The notes under the pieces were generated by a model. The model had not been told where the DNA came from, did no database searches, and was given only the letters and a program-made list of their open reading frames with translations. From Pycnopodia helianthoides (taxonomy: Eukaryota; Echinodermata; Asteroidea; Forcipulatida; Asteriidae), in the NCBI GenBank assembly GCA_032158295.1, contig CM063247.1, positions 20,560,875 through 20,624,874 of the forward strand: a stretch of 64,000 nucleotides of DNA, given 5' to 3'. Positions within the stretch are counted from its first letter, which is position 1. The number at the start of each line of letters is the position of its first letter. This document shows positions 44,248-55,747 of this stretch, in pieces. Both the position numbers and the translations under genes were made by a program.

Positions 44248-46412
44248 CAGGGGCAGATCCAGGTGGTGTAGGGGCACAGCCCCCCCCCCCTCTTTTGCTT
44301 CACCCTCCCAAAAAGGGAGAGAGGGGAGAGACATAAAACAGGGGAAAAATGATGGAAACAAATTAATCACATCATCACAATACGGTTACAAGGTTACCCG
44401 ACCAATCGTCCGGTTACACGTTTACATTTTTACTGTCGCTCACTGTCAAAAAATTCACTATGCGAAACGCATACTACAGTGCGATCACAATGTACACAAC
44501 GCACAATTCTTGCAACACACAAGCAGTTACATCTTTTCCAATTTACAGGCTTGTAGTGTTCGTTATCTCGTTACCTTGCGTGCTACAATACAGCTAAGAA
44601 ACATTGAACGCATTGAGGGCATTTTAGAACAAAGCGATTGGCATGAGAGTACACGCCTCTATTGAGGAAATATACCAGTGCATTATGCGAGAGCATACAA
44701 AACCAGTAACAAACGCCTTGAAAGTTGACTTCATGTGTTAGTGCATGCTTGTGAAAAAAAAGAGTTTTTTCCCCCCCGACATTGCAATAATCGTTGCTAG
44801 TACGGGCGTAATAAGGGCAAAAAAAAAAAAAAAGGGTTCTAGTTCAGTTCCCCGACCGACCCTAGTTTTACGCCGCGACCCTAAACTTTTTATTCGGCCT
44901 GTAAAAAAAATGAGGGAGGGGGGGGGGGAATGGGGGAAAAAACAAAACAAAAAAAACAAAAACTGTGTGAAGCACATTCCATGGGCTTGCGCAATCTGCA
45001 GATTGTGCACTTCTTTGCAAAATCGACCGCTTGAACTGCCAACCTAAAGAGCGCAAACTGAAGATTGCGCACAATTTTGCCTAATTCGTTGTGCAAATCC
45101 GTTGATTGCGCTCAACACATGAACGATCGTGGACGTTATCGTTATCGTCAATCGTATGGGAATAAAAAAAAACACAAAATAAAAAAACTTTCCGACTTAC
45201 CGACCCTATTTTTAAATGACATGTAATCGGAAACAGAACCCTTTTTTGGGGGCCTAATGTGTACAACACTGTCGATGCTGGTTAGCACCCAAATTTTTTC
45301 GACAGCATGGTCTGCGGAAGATGGTTCCTTGGAAATTTAAGCTCGATTACGAAAAAATACTACTCAACGTGTAGACTTTATTTGCAAAGATTACATAATT
45401 AAGGAAAACCTGGATGTTGTTTTTGAGTTGTTTTTTTTTTTTTGGGGGGGGGGGCAGGTTGCGCATAGTCAAAAATCCTGTGATTAAGACGCAATATCAC
45501 ACGCGCGGTTGTGTAAACGATATTTTTAATCCTAAATTTTGTTACACGAAACCGTTCGTTTACAAAAGTGACAGTAAACAACATACGTGGTATATTATTT
45601 GCAAAATATGCTACGAATATAACCCTTACCTCGAACACTTTCGTTTGTTTCATTTGTGGACAATTATTATTTCATTAACAGACATTGTCTCATGGGGATC
45701 ACACTTCTTTAGCAAGATCATGAGCATCCTTTTTCGAGGTGGGAGTCATTGATCAGTCTTCATGAGTTATATAATCAAACTGCAGGCTAATATATTTTTG
45801 GGGGGATCGGAAGACAAACATGATTATTTCAACAAAATTAACCAAAAAGGGTCTCTCTGAGATCTGTCAATTAGTTTTCACATACTTAAGAGGATAGGAT
45901 TAGAACATAGCACTAAATATGTTCAATCCCTGCTAAATAATCGGTACAGTCCAACAACATCGCGCTGTCGCTAAAAGCAGATACTGGTGGAGAGGTTCAT
46001 GATCTATGAGAAGAACAATTAATTTGTTTGGTAAAAGATAGGAGGGTATCGTTTTACCAATATTCTTATTTTTAAATGACCATTTAAAAATGAAGGCTTA
46101 TGAAATAATGCATATCATAGTAAGTGAGCATTTTTATGCAGAATGAAATGAGCCAGGTTTTGTGTGGAGAAATGTGCTGTTCACGTGGTCCATCCATTAA
46201 GTGGTCAGACATTGCCTAAGATTGCACCACAGATCAAAGCATCTAGAATCCAAATTTTTGGGGGGCACTTGAGTGGACCCCTAACACCACGCCATTATAG
46301 AGCTTCGTGCTATACGCAAGTGCAGGCGCCCCAACTTGTCTCCATCATTTTCTGCTCAGTACATTTCATGCCCCCCTCCCCCCAGTTTTCAGAAATCCTT
46401 GATCCGCCCCTG
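44248..46412. mobile_element. 2.2 kb hAT-like element with 5-bp duplication
   Basis: CAGGGGCAGATCCAGG at the left and, inverted, CAGGGGCGGATCAAGG at the right (14 of 16 match) are flanked by CGCTT on both sides (44243-44247, 46413-46417). Ends and duplication length match 10290-10827. The interior has no transposase; it holds another TIR element and homopolymer tracts. That the two ends belong together rests on the matching duplication. Confidence 0.62.
44815..45258. mobile_element. TIR element nested in the hAT-like element
   Basis: Left AAAAAAGGGTTCTAGTTC...CGACCGACCCTA and right (inverted) CCCAAAAAAGGGTTCTGTTTCC...AATAGGGTCGG are inverted copies. Between them AT/GC-mixed sequence repeats a TTGCGCAATCTGCAGATTG-type motif two or three times. 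A target duplication was not resolved. Confidence 0.55.
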
Positions 46413-46417
46413 CGCTT

Positions 46418-49400
46418 GTCCACTGGGGTTGTATTGCTGGGTGGGTGACAGTTCTCATCATGTTTCGATGACCATAGTTTTTGAGGCAATGACTCAACTT
46501 CACTTGTTACTTTGTTGTGTGTGTGGCTTTTGCAGGGCCAGCTGATGCAGGTTAGGGACACTTGGCTAGCAATAGGGCTTACAATGACCATCAGCTCTTC
46601 ACAACATTCTTGTCAAGTCTGAGGGTTTTTATTTATTTCATGTTTGGAGAAAAATTTTGCTAAATACTGAGACTGTTCAAGTCTTGCGTTTATTCGAATT
46701 CAGGATCAAGTTGGTCCCAAGATGAGTGTTTCTTCAGACACTTTAGTTTAACGTAGTTCATGGCTTGAAAAATTGTATCATGTTGATGAGGAAAGTAAAA
46801 TTTTTGCCCCCAAAAATATATGAAAATAAAATGAATTTAACAAATCCACAAAGAAAACCCAAGAATCAGATCTGAACTCCATTTCCGGTTACTTGTAAAC
46901 GTTAAGAATTTTGCGAAACTGACGTTCATGTGATTGGAAACTGAGGTTTCTGAAAAATAAGCATCTTTGTCCCAAGTTTTAATTTTGTTTCAAATTATTT
47001 GCATTACATACAAATTGTATTTGCTGTGTATTTTCATGTCTAAGATTTTTTTATAGAGTTTCAAAAGATTTGATTTCATGAGAAAAACAGTCTTCATTCG
47101 AGGTGATTCGAGGTGTTTTTCTGTTTTTGATACACGAGGGACTTTCAATTGCAGGAAGACTATATGAAGTTTTAAAAAATGCATTCTGTTCTGGAATCTG
47201 AAACAGAAAAGGTGTGGTTTTCATCCACATTCAGTACACTGGCAGATCAGACTGTGTTTTTCTGTTCAACAGTATCGATACATCTGCTTTAAAGAAAATA
47301 CTGTAGTATCAATACCAGAATAATACTATTATTATAAAATCAAATGTTTTGCTTCAAATGTGCTCACATGTCAATTGATGCAAAGTGTTTACAATGGAAG
47401 CATGGTCATGGATCTGCTTTTTAAATTTTCTGGAGTAATGTCACCTATGCCCACTTTGTTAATCGGGTTACATTACAGTGTAGTAGTAGTACAGTAATTG
47501 AATATTGAAAGTACAGTTATTGAAAGCAGTTAATGAGTTATGGAAAAGAAGAAAACATGAACGAAATTTCAGCTTCTTACATCAGGTAAAAATATGCCAA
47601 ACAAACATTAGTTGAAATTAATTTCTATTTAGAAAGGTAGAATTAACTGAGACTACTTCAATTTTTGCACTGCACTTATCAATTTAGTACTAGTGTAGCA
47701 CATCAATAAGGACCTTTTTCTTACATACAAAGTCATCACTACATATGCATTACAAAAAAAGATTGTTATCATCACACTTTACCCCAAGACCTAGCTAGCC
47801 CAGGTTGGACTCCTCCGTTGCATACACCGTGCAGTGCAACGGATACTGCCGTCCTACCAGGGCTACCCCAAGACCATACCTAAATGAAATAGACTTCATC
47901 CTGACATCCGTTCTGCACCCGACATCAAGACATCCCAGCAGGCCTTAGACACCCTGAACATTACCCACAACTGCTGCGCACCCTGACCCTGACCACGTAG
48001 GGCGACTGGGTGTACACGTACGTGCACAGAACAGATACAGATACTGACTTGTCAATGTGCCAAAACAAATGCCCAGAGTACACGCTCTAGTTCAGAAGAG
48101 TGGGGCCTTAAAAAAAATTACCCCACAGTCTTTAAATTCTTTATGTGAAACTCTTATAAAATAAAATCATCATTACCACAATCAAGTTAGCAACTCACCT
48201 TCACACTTTTGTGGTAGTTGTGTCCTTGGAACCCGGTGAAAAACTTGAAATTATTGATGAACATTGTTACAGAGACGGGTTGACGCAGTCAGTTTTTCTT
48301 TAAAAATGGCGGTGCGATGTGCTGCTTGTGTCACGTGATCTTGTGAAAAAACAAAGGTGTTCTCATTGGACAACAGATTTGTTTTTTATCTGAACTTAAT
48401 TTCCCAAATAAAAACAAATTAAGTGAACAGTCAAAATAAAAAATAAATATATTATATTTAAAGAAAGATATAGCACAATCGATCATAAAAGTGCTCATAA
48501 AACGAACCACGTGATCATACGCCCGGAATTTTAGAAAATGATTTGCATAACAAAACAAAGTCCACCTCCTTGATCAAATAATCATTTCAAGTGTCACTGC
48601 ATGTCAGTGCCCATAAATGAAGGAAACTTTGCTTATTATCAGTGGAGAAAAATCGTAAGGAAATTGTCAAACAAACTAGTTATACAAAGGATTGAGGTTC
48701 AATCGTTAAAACGTCGTTTTTACACCTTGTTTGGGAATTGTTACCCAAAACAAAAAGTCCACACACTTCCCGGGCGGTCTTGCGTACGCTCGCGTTGAAT
48801 CATGAATGCACGGTGAACATCCGCGTAACATCCTTAGCGCTGTGTGCAAAAAGCGCGCACCGCCGCGCACGTCATGGCCAGAAAATGTGTAACGAACGTC
48901 TTTTTACTATGTTCAATCCCAAACCTTTTGAAATTTACCCAATCAGTTTCCCTTGTGGTTCATTACTTGATATATTAAAAAGAGAAACAAATTAAAACAA
49001 ACTAACCATAAAAAACATAAAAGTTACTAGTTAGAGAATCAAAAAAATTGTAATCTAAAAAAACATGGATGTTTATGACTTAAAAGTGGAGAAACAGCCA
49101 CCAAGTATTGTGAGAAAGAGTGGTTTCTAACACATAGAGCTATCTCTCCGCAGTTAGTTTCGCCGCTTGTATAGTCTTGGTCCAAGACGTCACTATCTCA
49201 TACTCGTGATAACATGACAGAGGGCGCGCTTTTCTTCTTGAATTCGAACCAGGGATAGTGACGCTCTCTGTTGTTGGAATTGATCCATGATCCATTTTGG
49301 TACGAAGGTCTTGGAACTAAGACTACCGCTTGTATTGCTTGCGTTTTCACGGATTTTGCCCATAGTTTGTGTTATAGTCAGGTGCTGTCAAAATTACTGT

Positions 49401-49787
49401 ACCCAGACGTTGATTTCCATAGTCCCACATCGCATCGACAGACTGCATGCATCATGCACGTACAGTCTGGTGTCACGTCGTCGTCAGCTAGGCTAGCATG
49501 CAGGCAGTACAGACACTTTTTATATCCCCCCATCCAAGATCCAAAGCATGCGGACCGTAGCAGCTGCCCATGATCGATCGCATGAATACTGAAACAAGTT
49601 GGAACAGTTCACTTTGTTGTCACTTTTGTGATACTACAGTGGTAGGTTGTAAGCTCATTCCAGCCAGTGCAGTGGTATATTTTGGATGCCGTGACCCCCT
49701 TCGGCTATGCCTATGCCATATAAATAAAATAGTGCCAAGGGCAAGGCAATACGCCCATGGCCCTGGGGGAGGGGGGGTGGGGCTACT
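46418..49787. other. Intergenic; CpG-rich patch and SINE tail only
   Basis: No gene recognised. At 48770-48885 a short CpG-rich patch (GCGTACGCTCGCG, AAGCGCGCACCGCCGCGCAC) stands out. It is followed at 48907-48975 by the tail of the array SINE (AAACCTTTTGAAATTTACCC...TTACTTGATA). A C-rich stretch at 47780-48010 has no sustained reading frame. Confidence 0.4.
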
Positions 49788-49890
49788 CCTACTACCTAGA
49801 ATTATGAGGTTCGATCCGCTATCAGCTCCATGATCCGCTATCGGTTCATGGAGCCGATAGCGGATCGAACCTCATAATTCTAGGAGTAGG
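49788..49890. repeat. Fold-back palindrome 1
   Basis: Arms begin with CTAGAATTATGAGGTTCGAT and its reverse complement (49796 onward; 49883 backward) and pair over at least 34 bp with one mismatch, around a short loop containing ATCCGCTATCGG. Flanks on both sides read GGTGGGGCTAC. Noncoding; probably a palindromic MITE. Confidence 0.85.
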
Positions 49891-50187
49891 GGTGGGGCTA
49901 CCTTGGCCACCTATTCATTTAATATCAAGATCGTGCACTGTGTAGTTTGTGCAGTAAACAAAAACCAAGATATGTACGGTGGTTTTTGTGTTTGTTTAGT
50001 TAATGGTTCAATGGTGTTAAACAAATCTGGTCGGAGCCTGGGTAGCACTTGCAATTACAAAGTTTTCAGTTTTCTCTCCATTGAAAACAATTGTAGTAAT
50101 AATACTAATAGGCCTATCCCCCTATGTATACATGATTCAAACACTCAAGGAAGTTATGTTTGCAAAAACTGTATTTGTATTAGTTAG

Positions 50188-50386
50188 AGCAGACCCAGCA
50201 TGCCCAGTGATAACTGGGGTGCTGTACTGAGTCTAGTGAGTGTACTGCTTTAAAGAAAAAATTAAGAAGCCCTACAGCGCCTACTCCTTGAATTATGAGG
50301 TTTGATCCGCTATCGTCTCCTGGAGGCGATAGTAGATCGAACCTCATAATTCTTGGAGTATACAGCACCCTATAGTTACTGGGTCT
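50188..50386. repeat. Fold-back palindrome 2 inside a larger inverted repeat
   Basis: The core (50282-50361) carries the same GAATTATGAGGTT...GATCCGCTATCG arm as palindrome 1 with several mismatches and a CTCCTGGAG centre. Outside it, AGACCCAG...TAACTGGGGTGCTGTA and its inverse (TACAGCACCCTATAGTTACTGGGTCT) form a second layer of pairing, suggesting one palindromic element inserted in or grown within another. Confidence 0.78.
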
Positions 50387-50835
50387 TTATTTGAATAACT
50401 ATTGTCATTCATGGGGGATATTTATAAATATTGGCAGTGGACATTTTGCCAGAAAAATGGAAAGTTAGTATTGTCCATTTTAAATGTAGGAGTAAAATGT
50501 TTAATAATAAAGATCAATGTAATTTGTATTTATAATTCTGATAAAATCAAATTTCCAACAAAATTATGAGGCACAATCCCGGAACTTGTTGGTTAATAGG
50601 TAAGAGCATTTTCCACTGGGCTAAATGGGTACGCGGCAGTCATCAAAATGTCTGGTCTAGTGGTACATTAAAAACGTGAATAATATCAGCTACTCGTGTA
50701 CATCAAAGAGAGCCCTTTCCGATCTAACATCTAAATAATGTTTGATAAAGGTTAGCCAGTGCTGGTAAGATATCCACTAAGCATATTTATTAGTGTAAAT
50801 TTGAATTTGACATTGTTTTTATTTAAACTAGAGAG

Positions 50836-53800
50836 ATGGCACAACAAACTTCAAATGACCAAGCCCCAGTTTATGCCGCCTGCTTGGACAGCGAAGGAGC
50901 AAGGGCCCTGGTCACTAAACTGTATGGCTGGTCCATTGATGACATCAAGCAATTACCAGGATACGACGACCTCAACTTCTACATCAAGCGTTCAAATGGG
51001 CCGTCGGAAAATGATGAATTTGTACTGAAAATTGTCAACTCGCGTGACTCGAGCAACCTTGATCTGATGCGAGCACAAACCGATGTCCTGCTTTATCTCT
51101 CCGAATGTGGCATTGTGTGCCCAACTCCCGTGAAAAATCTCAGTGGCAAGCACTGTTGCCTAGAGGAATTTACTGACCTAAGTAAGTGAGCTACTAAGTA
51201 AGAATGTAAACAAAGGACTTTCAGATTGAAACCTAATAAATTTATTTGAAATTTACCAATACTGTACTTCATCCTCAAGCTGGTAAACAGCCTGCAGGTC
51301 TCAAGTTTATGGTAAGGATGATAGTCTTCATTCCAGGCAAGTTGGTCAGGGACCTGTACCAGCCGAACACACCCGGTGTTCCTGATAAATGGTTCTACAC
51401 CTTGGGGAGGAGACTGGCCACTCTTGACACGGCATTACTTGTAAGTATTTCATCCTGTGACAATAATAGCAGTAAACATTATCTTTAATTGATGCAGTGT
51501 TTTACTCTTTGTCTTGTCATAATTTTTAAAATTCCATTATTCCATCATTTCCAGATTTTGTACAATTCCTGTGTTCATATTAATAGTGCCTGTGTTATTG
51601 TATATTTTACATTTTTGTGCAATTGTCTTAATATTTAACCTGTCCGTTGTTTTAACTTGCTTCTATTTCTCAATGCTACCATTATGTTTGTCTGTAATTG
51701 GTTTAATGATCATCTCAAAGACCACAATGAACATTAAATCAGTCATTTGAGTTTGATATTTTTGAGTTTACTTTATTCCTTGGCAAACCAGTCTGTTATT
51801 TTAGTTTGTTTATATTTCTCTATGCTATCATTCTATGTATGTCTGTAATTGATTTTTTTGACGGAAAGACCTCAGTGGAAACAAGTCTTTTTTTTGTGGG
51901 GTGTATTCCCTAGCAAATATTTATAGTAATTAAGATATTTGTCTGGATATATTTGTCTTATAATATATTAAGATGCAAAATAGTCTTGTTGGAAGTTGAA
52001 TGACAAAAACAATGTTGCATCATCCCTGTAAAACTTGAGAAGTCGTGAATCAATAAAGAAAAAGAACTAATTCGTAGTATTTAAATTTGCTCCCAATCAT
52101 AGAATTTTCAGAATCCTTCAGCAATAGCCAGTCTCAAGAAGCAGGCTGATGATTTCATCTGGTCACCAAGCTGCTGCCCGATGGTCAGAAAGTGTTGCTG
52201 GGCAGTGAAGGACGAGGAAAAAAGGAAACTAGCTGAAGCCGTCTTGGGGGCATTTGACTCAGAAATTGTGCCGAGGATGGCCAAGGAACGAAAATGTGAG
52301 AAAGTCGAGAGCAAATTTCATAAAGCTGCTATGTGTACAATTTTCAAAACTAATCAGTATCCAAAATACAATGCTATGAATTGTTTAGACATATCTTCTT
52401 GCAATCTGTTTAGTAAAAGAAGGCATTTATGAACTGTTTTATTTAACTGTTTCTACCCCTGTTTATTTGCCCTATGAGCATTCCATCTCAACGCCGAGGG
52501 GGTTGCGCAGGTTGCTAATCTATCACCTCAACAATCTCTACCCTCACAGGTGCTCATTTACTCCTGGGTGATGAGAAGGAATTATTTATAGTTAAAAAGT
52601 CTTGCCCAAGGACACTTTTTCAGCTCAGGACTATAGGGAATATAAAATTGCTTTTTTAGAACTGCAAATTTTAGAACTCCTGAGTTTATTGATCAAGGGT
52701 GGTTCCCAAAAAATGTTGTGAAAAAGAAACAATAATTTTCTGAGGAAAATTTTTATTTCGAGATTGTTTGTATTTTTTTTTTCAACTTGTACGCATTTTT
52801 CATTTAAAGCTCTGAAATTGCAATTAAAGACTGTATAGCACTGAGCTGATGACCTGTGCAGTGGTGGGGATTCGAACCCACACTAATTTGAATCAGTCAT
52901 CAGAACGTCAAACAGAACTTCAGTCATCAAAATGTTTTAATTTAACAGCTCTGACCAATGGGCCTTATTTTATTTACTTATTATTTTTTTCCAGGTGTAA
53001 TTCACACAGACTACAATGACATGAACATTATCAGTCGCATCAAACGAGACCCTCCTGACAACAACACCACCTGGCACACAGCTGGTGGAGTGGATATCTC
53101 TGCGAGTCAAGACACCAGGCTTGAGGTGGTTGGGTTGATCGATTTCTCGGACATTGTTTACACCAATCTGGTGTTTGACGTCGGTAATTCCCTGGCCTAT
53201 ATGATGATGAGTCAAACCTTGGGGGACCCCTTGGTCTCTGGAGGACACTTTTTGGCAGGTAAGATGCAGTAAATGTTTCTTAAAGCAAAACAAATGTAAA
53301 CGAAACACAGCGAAAACAAATCAGATTGGGCAGCGTTGCTATTTCTCCACCATCCACGTTAAAAAAATAACACTTATATGCTGCTCTTATATAACGCTTT
53401 ATCACACGTGGGGGCATCTCAAAGTGCTCATAATTTTTTTACCAGGTATGTGGAGCTACGTTTGAAATGTAAGACACATTTATTTGTCTAGTTTACAAGG
53501 TGCTGTGGCGCAATCTGCAGCCAATTATACCATAAAACACCAGGGCGAACCCTTTCTCTCAACGATAAGTGTACTGGGTTCTTTAACATGCTTTGCACAA
53601 CACACGGGACCTACGGCTTCACAACCCATCGAAAAGGACAAAGCAACAATGGTTAAGTGTCAAGACCGGGACTCAAACCCGGTCCGGTGTGCTTGATTGG
53701 TCAGCCACGTCACACCACAATGTTTATTGTCATCGAATTGAAGTTCTCAGAAGAACCAATCAGAGCAGTGCTGACTATACACTGAAACCTCTGAATCCCT

Positions 53801-54433
53801 ATAAAGAGACTAGCATCTCAAACAGTCTCCTGACAATGACTAGAGCAGGCTAGTTGAAACGTTGAGCCCAATTAAGAATTCATTTTGCGGCAGTGAGGTT
53901 AATGACGAGAAGTCCTCCTGATCCACTAAGCAAAAGTAGTAGTCCCGGCCAAATTCCTACCTCCCACCCAGGTAGTAGTTAATAAGCAAGACAGTTCTTT
54001 TCAGAACTAAGTTGTCTCTCCAATTCCAAAATCTACTCTTCGGCAGTAGAATAGAAAGACAAGTTTGCAAAGAACAAATCTACACAGCATAGTACATATG
54101 TATACATGGTGTCACCGAAAACAGAATATACATTGATACCTCACCATGCAATGCCTCAAATTCCTTAAACAACAAAATCTTTGAACTTTTGCAGGTTACA
54201 ACTCGGTGCTTTTATTGACAACTACAGAGATGAGCCTTATCCGAGTCTGTGCTTGTTCCCGACTGGTCCAAAGTCTAGTAAATGGCCTCCACGCTTTCAC
54301 CCTTGACCCCAGCCACGAGTATGTGTTGGACACTCAGAAGACTGGATGGAACGTGCTGAACCAACTGTGGCGCAAACCCAACGAAGATTTGATCACAATG
54401 TGGGGAGAGATTGACAAGCTGTACTGTAAATAG
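50836..54433 (+). CDS. HYKK: Hydroxylysine kinase-like protein, copy 1 (five coding exons)
   Basis: Probable 5-hydroxy-L-lysine kinase (GTP-dependent, lysine breakdown), aminoglycoside-phosphotransferase fold. Exons: 50836-51181, 51280-51440, 52112-52295, 52995-53258, 54195-54433, all with GT-AG borders and matching phases, giving about 397 aa (human HYKK is ~373). The N-lobe has FVLKIVNS with Lys65. The catalytic loop is HTDYNDMN (His234, Asp236, Asn241), and the metal-binding Asp280 sits in IDFSD, with Ser where related kinases often have Gly. The start ATG follows an acceptor-like AAACTAG, so a 5' noncoding exon is likely. AATAAA sites lie at 54533 and 54567. Substrate is inferred from family similarity only. 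Introns 3 and 4 carry SINEs. Confidence 0.88.
52857..52970 (-). repeat. tRNA-like SINE remnant in HYKK copy 1 intron
   Basis: On the minus strand: TTGGTCAGAGCTG (A-box-like) and GTGGGTTCGAATCC (B box) separated by an insertion-rich stretch with two copies of GATGACTGA. It ends about 25 bp before exon 4. Confidence 0.45.
53365..53716 (-). mobile_element. tRNA-derived SINE, minus strand, in HYKK copy 1 intron 4
   Basis: Minus-strand order: head with GGGTTTGAGTCCCGGTC, body CTTAACCATTGTTGCTTTG, AAAGAACCCAGTACACTTATC, and tail GTGATAAAGCGTTATATAAGA. It corresponds piece by piece to 61548-61895 on the plus strand. Confidence 0.78.
53827..53869 (+). ncRNA. Hammerhead-like relic
   Basis: CTCCTGACAATGA, a CTAG...CTAG hairpin, then GAAACGTTGAGCCC, paralleling the Penelope 3' end at 15048. 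The first core is altered, so an active ribozyme is unlikely. It may mark a very short Penelope-derived fragment. Confidence 0.25.
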
Positions 54434-54532
54434 CCCTTGTTTTTAACTGTAACAAGAGTATTCAAATTTTTATTTTAAATCATTTCATCAATGCATAAGG
54501 GGAAAAGGAAAGATGATTTTTGGAGTGTGAAG

Positions 54533-54572
54533 AATAAAACTACTAGTGATGTTTGGATAAGAAATCAATAAA
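54533..54572 (+). terminator. Polyadenylation signals of HYKK copy 1
   Basis: AATAAA at 54533-54538 and 54567-54572, 100-140 bp after the stop codon at 54431. Two overlapping candidate sites; cleavage position not determined. Confidence 0.6.
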
Positions 54573-54599
54573 AGCATTTCAATCTGAGAAATGATTCAT

Positions 54600-55480
54600 G
54601 CATGAATCAGAGTACAGTGTCATAAGTATGGGAGAAGGACTGTTAACCCAAAAAGTACTGTATGTGATTGGAGATTTCTTGCTGGCTGGTGCCATGGGAT
54701 TTAGTTATTGATGTAAGCGGGTCAATTGCCTTAAAGTGAATGGAAAGCAAGAAGGAGAACTCTTGAAAGCAATGGGATCAGTGACGGGGAGCCATTGAAA
54801 GAACTTGTGGAAACTTGGCACCCAAAACTTTCAGTTGTCATTTATGGAATGCCTGGTAATTTTGACAGGGCAAAGATGCATTTAAACTGCATTTGGGGTG
54901 CGGACTATGGCATATTCTACACCCCAAAACCTTGGCAGTAGCACCTATTCTTTGTGAAAGTGCAAGGATTCGTACACAATGGTTGGACAAATCAGGGAAA
55001 ATCTACTATAGGATTTTGATAGATTATTTATACAAATGTTTTGCATTTTATGCAGCTATTTTTAAACATTTATATATTTATATATTTTGCCAAAAAATTA
55101 AGATTGATTAAAGTTTAATATATTAAAGTTTTTAATATTTAATGAAATTGTGAGAAAGAAATTTAGCAGAAATAAACTTGAAGGAATGAATGTTGAGTTC
55201 TCAAAGACTTTTTATGTCTAACTGCATTCAATTAGCTTTGTTTTGTTCAAACATCTTTGTTGTTTTGGGGGCTTTTTCTTGGATTTATGTAATCAATCTC
55301 TCCATCTTCTTTGTCAACCTTCTTGTCTTGTTTTGGGGTTTCCTCTCTTACTCTCTATTGGTCTGTTCCCTAACTTTCTTGCAACCTACCCAAAAATAGT
55401 CAAATTTTTACACATCTTTTTGATGTAAAAGAAACTCCCAACTTTCTGGTGTTTTTCAGTACATCATAGTTTCATTTGGT
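54600..55480. other. Spacer between the two HYKK copies
   Basis: No convincing exon seen. If copy 2 has a separate first coding exon it should lie here or between 55654 and 55747, but I cannot point to one. Open frames at 54893-55111 and 55190-55428 are AT-rich and unremarkable. Confidence 0.4.
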
Positions 55481-55653
55481 GCTTGATATGTGGCATGGTG
55501 TCCCTCCCCACTGCCATCGTGTCTTCATTGTGTTCTGGGAATCTCAGGAATTTTCTAAGGGATTTATAAAAAAAAGAGGGGAGAGTGTGTTAGAGTATAG
55601 GAACTTTGGGGGGAGGGGGGGGGGAGGCGGGGACCCCTCTGCCACATATCAGG
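55481..55653 (-). mobile_element. MITE with GGGCAGAGGGT-type end, copy 3 (intact)
   Basis: Minus strand starts GCCTGATATGTGGCAGAGG and ends CATGCCACATATCAAGC: both inverted termini are present. The interior shares CTAACACACT, AATTCCTGAGATTCC and ACACAATGAAGACAC with the other two copies. It lies just upstream of HYKK copy 2. Confidence 0.82.
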
Positions 55654-55747
55654 CATGGTCAACATAGTTTGGACCTTGTGGTCGGTGGAGAATTTAAGTA
55701 TACACTACTAGCTTACGCTTTGAGTTTGTAAAAACTGCAACAATTCA

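Noticed and set aside
44738..45096. Several overlapping minus-strand Phe-rich frames
   Set aside because: They translate homopolymer A and G runs in a nested TIR element.
47780..48010. Pseudogene of RNA polymerase subunit RPABC5 or a LINE endonuclease
   Set aside because: Short resemblances (ALDTL...NCC; NEIDFIL) occur in different frames and neither extends. Too little to annotate.
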